Source: JAFLCL01 sp039809495
Lineage (GTDB): Bacteria > Myxococcota_A > Polyangia > Polyangiales > Sandaracinaceae
DNA: 64,000 bases
Reading direction: 5' to 3'
Assembly: GCA_039809495.1 (NCBI GenBank)
Contig: JBDHVC010000004.1
Location: 62,001-126,000 of the forward strand
A program made the position numbers and the translations under genes. Below, in pieces: positions 58,470 through 64,000 of the stretch. The number at the start of each line of letters is the position of its first letter. The stretch's first letter is position 1. The notes beneath the pieces were generated by a model. It did no database searches. It had not been told where the DNA came from and saw only the letters and a program-made list of their open reading frames with translations.

Positions 58470-60620
58470 GTGTCCGAACGCCCCGTCGATCGAGCCTCGA
58501 AGCAGGATCCGGCGCCGCCCCGAGGCCCGGGCGCGGCGAGCGAGCGGCTCGACGAGCGCCTGCGCCACATCGAGCGGCGGATCCGGCTCGCGCGCGCGGT
58601 CGCGGCCGCGACGCCCCTCCTCGTCGGGCTCGCGGCGGGCCTCTTCTGCCTCGGGGCCGCCCACCGCGTCGGCGCGATCTCCGACCTCGAGGCCCGCGCC
58701 GTCGCGATCCTGGCCCTCGGCGTCACCCTCGCGACGCTCCTCGTCGCCGCAACACGCGCGATCGAGCCGCTCGGCCTCGCCGTCGCGATCGATCGCGCGC
58801 TCGGCCTCGGGGGCCGGATCGCCGGCGCGCACGCGCTCGCCCGCGATCCGAGCCCCTTCGCCGCGCTCGCGAGGCGAGACGCCGAGCGACACGCGGTCCG
58901 GATCGACGCGCGCGCGCTCGTCCCGCTCCGAGCGACCCGCCCCCTCGCGCTCGCCCTCGGGCTCCTCGCCGCCTCCCTCGCGCTGCTCGCCCTGCCACCG
59001 CGACCCCGAGAGCTCGCGACCGCTGCCCCGCCGAGCGCAGCGCCGACGCTCGAGGGCCTCGAGCGGCCCGTGGCGATCGACGACGACACCCTGCGCGCGC
59101 TCCGCGAGCGGATCGCCGCGCGGCGCGAGCGAGCGGCCGATCCCGAGGTGGACGAGGCGTCTCGCGAGCTCAACGCGCTCATCGAGGCGCTCTCCGCGCA
59201 CGCGATCGGCGAGCGCGATGCCCTCGAGCGCATCGCCGACCTCGAGGCGAGCCTCGATCGCCGCGCCCTCGCGCGCGCCGAGGCGCTCCGCGCCCAGCTC
59301 GCGAGCGACGCGCGGCGCATGCGCGCTGCGCGATCGACCGACGCCCTGCGCGGCGCGCTCCTCGAGGGTCGCCTCGAGGACGCGGCGCGCGCGATCGACG
59401 CGCTCGCCCGAGCGCCGAGGGCCGGGCCTCCCGCGCGCGACCTCGTCGAGAACCTCCGCGCGCTCGCGGCCGATCGCGAGCGTGAGGCGCGCGAGCGCGC
59501 GCTCGGCGAGGCTGAGCAGGAGGAGCAGCGCCTGCTCGAGCGTCGACGCGAGCGCGAGGCGCGCGGAGAGGAGCCCCCGGAGGAGGAGCAGCGCCTGCTC
59601 CGCGAGCGCCAGCGCGAGCTCGAGCGCCTGCGGCGCGAGCACGAGGCGAGGGCCGAGCTCGAGCGGCAGCTCGACGAGCTGCGCCGCGAGCTGGGCGAGG
59701 CCACCTCGCGGATGGAGCGAGAGCGGGCGGGAGCGCGCGACGAGGCCTCCTCGACCGAGAGCCTCGAGCGCGCCGCGCGCTCGCTTCGGAGCCGCGCGCG
59801 CGAGGAGGCGAGCGCCCAGGAGATGGAGCAGCTCGCGCGTGAGCTCGAGCGGCTGCGCGAGGCGATCCGCGAGGCTGGCGCGCGCGAGGGCGAGGGAGAC
59901 GATCGCGAAGGCGACGAGGGGCGGCGGGGCGCGAGCGAGCGAGCCGGCGAGGGCGACGAGCGAGGCGCGCGCATGCGGCGCTTCTCGCTGCGCGCTGGCG
60001 GCGGCGAGGACGGAGAGGGCGCGCGACGCGTCGGCGTCGCGGGGGACGAGGGCTCCCCCTCGGGCGACGACGAGGGAGGGGAGCCGGAGGCGTCCGCCCG
60101 GCGGCGACGCGAGCCTGGCGTCGAGGGCGGGTCGAGCGGCGGCGAGGGATCGGACGGCTCGGGGAGCGAGGGGTCGAGGTCGGGCGCCCCCCGCGGAGAG
60201 CCCGGCGAGCTCCTCGTCCTCGGCGGCGCGGGGAGCCCGGACGGCGTCCTCGAGCTCGCGGGCGGCGGCGATCGATCGGGCGAGGGTCGCCGAGGCGACG
60301 GCGACGAGGCGCGCCGCGCGAGCGCCGGGCCCGGCGCGGGCCACGATCCCGCCACGCTCGAGCAGGCCAGCGCTCGCCTGGGCGGCGGGCGGCAGGTCGA
60401 GGTCGGCGGCGAGATCGGTGAGGGCCCGACGCGGAGCCAGGTGATCCGAGGCGCCGCGAGCCGAGGCTTCGCGACACGCGACTACGAGCGCGTCTACCAG
60501 GACTACGCGTCCTACGTCGAAGGAGCCGAGGAGCGCGATCGTGTGCCGCCCGGCCGCCGCGCGTACGTGGAGCGTTACTTCGAGCTCATCCGGCCCCGGG
60601 TGGGCAGCAGCGAGGAATGA
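58470..60620 (+). CDS. Coiled-coil membrane protein (DUF4175-like) of a MoxR operon
   Basis: A 716-residue protein. Two or three helices near the start (about 50-70, 75-95, 155-175) frame a segment with LAVAIDRALGLGGRIAGAHALARD. A long, highly charged Glu/Arg coiled coil follows (about 270-480), then a Gly/Ser/Glu-rich disordered part and a short folded C-terminus (GFATRDYERVYQDYASYVEGAEERDRVPPGRRAYVERYFELIRP). The layout resembles DUF4175-type proteins known next to MoxR/DUF58 genes. GTG at 58470 is chosen because GGGAG lies seven bases upstream; GTG at 58416 would add 18 residues. The stop overlaps the MoxR start. Confidence 0.78.
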   Translation: MSERPVDRASKQDPAPPRGPGAASERLDERLRHIERRIRLARAVAAATPLLVGLAAGLFCLGAAHRVGAISDLEARAVAILALGVTLATLLVAATRAIEPLGLAVAIDRALGLGGRIAGAHALARDPSPFAALARRDAERHAVRIDARALVPLRATRPLALALGLLAASLALLALPPRPRELATAAPPSAAPTLEGLERPVAIDDDTLRALRERIAARRERAADPEVDEASRELNALIEALSAHAIGERDALERIADLEASLDRRALARAEALRAQLASDARRMRAARSTDALRGALLEGRLEDAARAIDALARAPRAGPPARDLVENLRALAADREREARERALGEAEQEEQRLLERRREREARGEEPPEEEQRLLRERQRELERLRREHEARAELERQLDELRRELGEATSRMERERAGARDEASSTESLERAARSLRSRAREEASAQEMEQLARELERLREAIREAGAREGEGDDREGDEGRRGASERAGEGDERGARMRRFSLRAGGGEDGEGARRVGVAGDEGSPSGDDEGGEPEASARRRREPGVEGGSSGGEGSDGSGSEGSRSGAPRGEPGELLVLGGAGSPDGVLELAGGGDRSGEGRRGDGDEARRASAGPGAGHDPATLEQASARLGGGRQVEVGGEIGEGPTRSQVIRGAASRGFATRDYERVYQDYASYVEGAEERDRVPPGRRAYVERYFELIRPRVGSSEE

Positions 60621-61651
60621 TGACGAGCGATCCCACCCAGCACCTCGAAGAGCGCGTGACGGCGTTTCGTGCGGCCTTCGAGCGAACGAAGGCCGCGATC
60701 GAGCGCCGCATCGTCGGCCAGGGCCCCCTCGTCGAGGACGTCCTCACCTGCCTCGTCGCCGGTGGTCACGTCCTGCTCGAGGGCGTGCCGGGGCTCGGCA
60801 AGACGATGCTCGTCCGCTCGCTCGCGGAGGCGCTCCGCCTCTCGTTCGCGCGCATCCAGTTCACGCCCGATCTCATGCCGGCGGACATCCTCGGGACGAC
60901 GGTGATCACGGCGGGATCCGGCGAGCGCGCGCTCGCGTTCCGCAAGGGGCCGATCTTCGCGAACGTGGTCCTCGCCGATGAGGTGAACCGCGCGACCCCG
61001 AAGACCCAGAGCGCGCTCCTCGAGGTCATGCAGGAGCGCGCCGTCACGATCGGCAACGAGACGCATCGCCTCGAGGAGCCGCACTTCGTGCTCGCCACGC
61101 AGAACCCGCTCGAGATGGAGGGGACCTACCCCTTGCCCGAGGCGCAGCTCGATCGCTTCCTCTTCAAGCTCGAGGTGAAATTCCCCTCGCACGAGGCCCT
61201 CGGCGCGATCCTCGATCGCACGACGGGGAGCGAGGAGCCCGAGGTCCCCGCCGTGCTCGGGCGCGACGACGTCCTCTCGATGCGCGCCCTCGCGCGCGAG
61301 GTCCCGGTCCCCCCGCACGTGCGCGACTACGTCGTCCGGCTCCTCGAGGCGAGCCACCCCGAGCACCCGAGCGCGCCGGAGCGCGTGAGGCGCTTCGTGC
61401 GCTACGGCGCGAGCCCGCGCGGCGCCCAGGCCTGCCTGCTCACCGCGAAGGTCCGCGCGCTCGGGGCGGGCCGCTTCACGGTCGGCCTCGACGACGTGGC
61501 GAGCACGCTCAAGCCCGCGCTCCGACACCGCCTCATCCTCGGCTTCGAGGGCGAGGCGGAGGGGATCCGCACCGACCTGCTCCTCGACGACATCCTCGGG
61601 GCGGTGCCCGCGCTCGATCCGAGCGCGGAGCGCGCGCGCGGCCGCGCATGA
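60617..61651 (+). CDS. MoxR family AAA+ ATPase
   Basis: Cytoplasmic AAA+ ATPase of 344 residues thought to act as a chaperone for the VWA proteins encoded next to it. Walker A GVPGLGKT (56-63), Walker B VVLADEVNRATPKTQSALLEVMQE (from 117), sensor 1 ATQNPLEMEGTYPLPEAQLDRF and the C-terminal lid are typical of MoxR. The ATG overlaps the stop of the preceding gene (ATGA), and its own stop overlaps the DUF58 start, so the block is one operon. Confidence 0.94.
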   Translation: MMTSDPTQHLEERVTAFRAAFERTKAAIERRIVGQGPLVEDVLTCLVAGGHVLLEGVPGLGKTMLVRSLAEALRLSFARIQFTPDLMPADILGTTVITAGSGERALAFRKGPIFANVVLADEVNRATPKTQSALLEVMQERAVTIGNETHRLEEPHFVLATQNPLEMEGTYPLPEAQLDRFLFKLEVKFPSHEALGAILDRTTGSEEPEVPAVLGRDDVLSMRALAREVPVPPHVRDYVVRLLEASHPEHPSAPERVRRFVRYGASPRGAQACLLTAKVRALGAGRFTVGLDDVASTLKPALRHRLILGFEGEAEGIRTDLLLDDILGAVPALDPSAERARGRA

Positions 61652-62577
61652 AGGGCGCCGCGGCGAGCCCCGACGACGCGCTCTTCGACGCGAGCTTCGA
61701 GCGGAAGCTCGAGGGCCTCGCGCTCGTCGCGCGGCGCGTCTTCGAGGGCCGCTTCCGCGCCGAGCGCCGGAGCCGCCGGGAGGGTGGCGGGATCGAGTTC
61801 GCGGATCACCGCGACTACGCGCCGGGCGACGACTTCCGCTTCGTGAACACGTCGCTCTTCGGCCGCACCGGCAAGCTCTACGTCAAGCTCTTCGAGGAGG
61901 AGGAGGATCTCTCGGTCCACCTCCTCCTCGACGTCTCGCGCTCGATGTCGAGCTCCACGATGGGCGAGAGCCCGACGAAGCTCGTCGTGGCCAAGCGCGT
62001 CGCGGCGGCCCTCGCGTTCATCGCGCTCTCGGGGCTCGACCGCGTCTCGGTCACGGCGATGAGCGGCGCCGCGCTGAGCACCCTCGCCGCGGTGCGCGGG
62101 AGGGGCCGGATCCACGCGATCCTCGAGCACCTGCGCGCGCACCCGGAGGAGGCGACGGGGGGCGACGGCGCGACCGATCTCGAGGCGGCGGTCCGCGCCT
62201 TCGTCACCCGCGAGAAGCGCCGCGGCCTCGCGATCCTCCTCTCCGATCTCTACGACCCGAGGGGCTTCGAGGGCGCCATCGATCGCCTGCGCCACGCGCG
62301 CTTCGAGGTCGTCGTCCTCGAGGTGTGGGATCCCCGCGAGGCGACGCGCCTTGGGACGGGCGACCTCGTCCTCGTCGACAGCGAGACGGGCGAGCGCCGC
62401 GAGGTGAGCCTCACCCCCGAGCGGCTCGCCCTCTTCGAGCGGGAGCGCGCGCGCCTGAGGCAGCGAATCGCCGCCTACTGCCGCGAGAAGCAGGTCGCCC
62501 ACGCCGCGATCCCGATCGACGTCCCGTGGGACGAGTCCGTCCTCTCCCTCCTCGCGCGTGGAGGGCTGCTCACGTGA
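61648..62577 (+). CDS. DUF58 / VWA-domain protein
   Basis: A 309-residue soluble protein. The DUF58 hallmark IEFADHRDYAPGDDFRFVN is at 49-67, followed by a von Willebrand factor A domain with metal-site residues D95, S97 and S99 (DVSRSMS). It lies between MoxR and the BatA-like gene, overlapping both by four bases. DUF58 proteins are commonly substrates or partners of the adjacent MoxR ATPase; the process is unproven. Confidence 0.92.
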   Translation: MKGAAASPDDALFDASFERKLEGLALVARRVFEGRFRAERRSRREGGGIEFADHRDYAPGDDFRFVNTSLFGRTGKLYVKLFEEEEDLSVHLLLDVSRSMSSSTMGESPTKLVVAKRVAAALAFIALSGLDRVSVTAMSGAALSTLAAVRGRGRIHAILEHLRAHPEEATGGDGATDLEAAVRAFVTREKRRGLAILLSDLYDPRGFEGAIDRLRHARFEVVVLEVWDPREATRLGTGDLVLVDSETGERREVSLTPERLALFERERARLRQRIAAYCREKQVAHAAIPIDVPWDESVLSLLARGGLLT

Positions 62578-64000
62578 GCGGGCTCGAGCTCCTCGGCCTC
62601 GGCTGGCCGGAGATCGCCGCGGCGTTCGGGCTCAGCGCCACGGCGATCACGCTCCTCTACCTCGTCCGCCGCCGTCGACGCGTCGTCACCGTCCCCTTCG
62701 TGGCGCTCTTCGCGAGGGCCCTCCCCGACGAGCGCACGACGCGCCTCTTCTCACGCCTCAAGAGCCTGCTCTCGCTCCTGCTCCTGCTCCTCGTCGCCGC
62801 CGCGATCGCCGCGGCGCTCGGGCTGCCTCGCGTCGCTCCGCCGCCGGGCGAGGGACGAACCCTCGTGCTCGTCGTCGACGTGAGCGCGTCCATGCAGGCG
62901 CGCCTCGCGGGGGGCGGAGGCGAGACGCGCCTCGATCGGGTCCGGCGCGCCCTCCTCGCCCGGATCGCCCGGCTCGGCGCGAGCGATCGCGTCGCCGTCC
63001 TCGCCGCGGGCGCGCGCGCGGACGTCGTCGAGCCGCTCACCGACGAGGCGCCGCTCGCGGCGCGCGCGATCCGAGCGCTCCGCGCGAGCGACGCGCCGGG
63101 CGATGGCCGCGAGGCGCTCGCGTGGGCGCGCGATCTCTGCCGCGACGCCGAGCGCGAGCGGCGCCCGTGCGAGGCCGAGCTCTACACCGACGGCGGGCTC
63201 CGATCGCTCGCCGAGGCGCGAGCCGCCCTCGAAGAAGACGGCGTCTCGACGCGGGTCGTGCTCACGCCGGAGGGCGAGCCGCCCAACGTCGCGATCACCG
63301 CGCTCTCGGCGCGGCGCTTCCCGGCCGATCCGACGCGCGCGGAGCTCCTGCTCGAGCTCTCGAGCTTCGCGCCAGCGCCGACCCCGCTCACCCTCTCGAT
63401 CGCGAGCGACGGGCGCCTCGTCCACCGCGAGACGCTCACGCTCGCGCCCGGCGCGCGCCTGAGACGCACCTTCTCGGACCTCGTCGGCGTCGACGCGCTG
63501 ATCGAGGCTCGCCTCGCGCCCCCCGAGGGGAGCGCGCCCCTCGACGCGCTCGCGCTCGACGACGTCGCGCACGCCCAGCTCGCGCCGCGCCGGAGGCGGC
63601 GCCTGCTCGTCGTCTCGCCCGAGGGCTCCGCGAACCTCTACCTCGGCGCGGCGCTCCTCATCGATCCCTACCTCGACGTCGTGGAGCGCTCGCTCGCGCG
63701 CTACGAGCGAGGCGACTACCCGAGCGACCGCGAGCTCGTCGTCTTCGATCGCGTCACGCCGCCGATCGCGCCCCGGCTCCCCTCGCTCTCGCTCGCGCCG
63801 ACGGGCGCGGGCTGGCTGGAGGTCGGCGCGCCGATCGCGCGCCCTCGCTTCGACGTCGAGCGCGCCGAGCACCCCCTGCTCGCCTTCGTCGCCCTGCGCG
63901 ACGTGAACATCGCGGCGGCGCGGCCGATCGTCCTTCGCCCCGGCGACACGTCCGTCGCGGGAGAGGCCCGCGGGACCCTCCTCGCGACCGGCGTGCGTGG
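62574..64000 (+). CDS. BatA-like membrane VWA protein (3' end outside window)
   Basis: Open to the right edge; 475 residues are visible. GTG start overlaps the DUF58 stop. Helices at about 13-31 and 66-84 flank a basic loop (LYLVRRRRRVVTVPF), as in BatA/aerotolerance-type proteins. The following VWA domain has metal-site residues D102, S104 and S106 (VDVSASMQ). The remainder includes a beta-rich region (from about 235) and LVVSPEGSANLYLGAALLIDPYLDVVE, seen in such proteins. It completes the coiled-coil/MoxR/DUF58/BatA order of this operon type. Confidence 0.88.
   Translation, partial: MSGLELLGLGWPEIAAAFGLSATAITLLYLVRRRRRVVTVPFVALFARALPDERTTRLFSRLKSLLSLLLLLLVAAAIAAALGLPRVAPPPGEGRTLVLVVDVSASMQARLAGGGGETRLDRVRRALLARIARLGASDRVAVLAAGARADVVEPLTDEAPLAARAIRALRASDAPGDGREALAWARDLCRDAERERRPCEAELYTDGGLRSLAEARAALEEDGVSTRVVLTPEGEPPNVAITALSARRFPADPTRAELLLELSSFAPAPTPLTLSIASDGRLVHRETLTLAPGARLRRTFSDLVGVDALIEARLAPPEGSAPLDALALDDVAHAQLAPRRRRRLLVVSPEGSANLYLGAALLIDPYLDVVERSLARYERGDYPSDRELVVFDRVTPPIAPRLPSLSLAPTGAGWLEVGAPIARPRFDVERAEHPLLAFVALRDVNIAAARPIVLRPGDTSVAGEARGTLLATGVR

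Noticed and set aside
1..64000. tRNA, rRNA, riboswitch or prophage genes
   Set aside because: No cloverleaf, rRNA core sequence, known aptamer or phage-type gene was seen in any gap or coding block.

Overview
The window is a very GC-rich, densely coding bacterial chromosome segment. It has strong third-position GC bias, long antisense shadow ORFs and short intergenic gaps. The gene content points to a myxobacterium or close relative (Myxococcota, Polyangia, perhaps Sandaracinaceae-like): PATAN/DUF4388 and TPR giants, a zinc-ribbon/GYF membrane protein like the gliding protein GltJ, an FHA/AAA+ regulator, and many small lipoproteins. This placement is inferred from gene content, because no rRNA or marker set is present. 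No tRNA, rRNA, CRISPR array, phage or transposase gene was found, and no gap between genes exceeds about 260 bp.

Layout. 1-1937: 3' part of a P1B-4 metal ATPase, convergent with 1960-8463 (minus): yajC-secD-secF followed by an MMPL/RND exporter. 8632-19135 (plus): three large proteins in a row (pseudo-receiver/PATAN/TPR; zinc ribbon-GYF-TM-TPR; 1914-residue PATAN-like/TPR protein). 19181-22972 (minus): FHA/AAA+/Fis regulator, fused aroK-aroB, and a lipoprotein; an M24 aminopeptidase diverges at 23060. 24639-28359 (minus): lytic transglycosylase, membrane-anchored dual-specificity phosphatase, and peptide deformylase coupled to the phosphatase. 28495-31821: hydrolase lipoprotein, MlaD-type MCE protein, convergent MlaF-type ATPase, and a small lipoprotein. 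31871-36086 (minus): sugar ABC transporter in which binding protein and first permease are one polypeptide. 36170-42299: histidine phosphatase, CbpA with a tiny lipoprotein, argC and a GT-C glycosyltransferase. 42440-48056: pabB-pabC fusion, M23 peptidase, a hypothetical protein and an amidase. 48106-55953 (minus): a 2615-residue TPR giant. 56185-64000 (plus): tdk, a FabF-like ketosynthase, then a tightly overlapping coiled-coil membrane protein / MoxR / DUF58 / BatA-like operon that runs off the window.

The most unusual structure is not a gene. A dispersed repeat of about 160-170 bp occurs three times (24482-24641 minus, 56763-56925 plus, 58223-58390 minus). The best copy folds as four consecutive hairpins, three of them perfect. 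At least two stems survive in the other copies although their sequences differ, which is what structure-preserving (compensatory) change looks like. Its first 10-30 bases recur as short elements at about ten other gene ends. In these the stop codon TGA is itself the start of the motif TGACRGCGCG, and in two convergent pairs the whole intergenic region is one palindrome bounded by the two stop codons.
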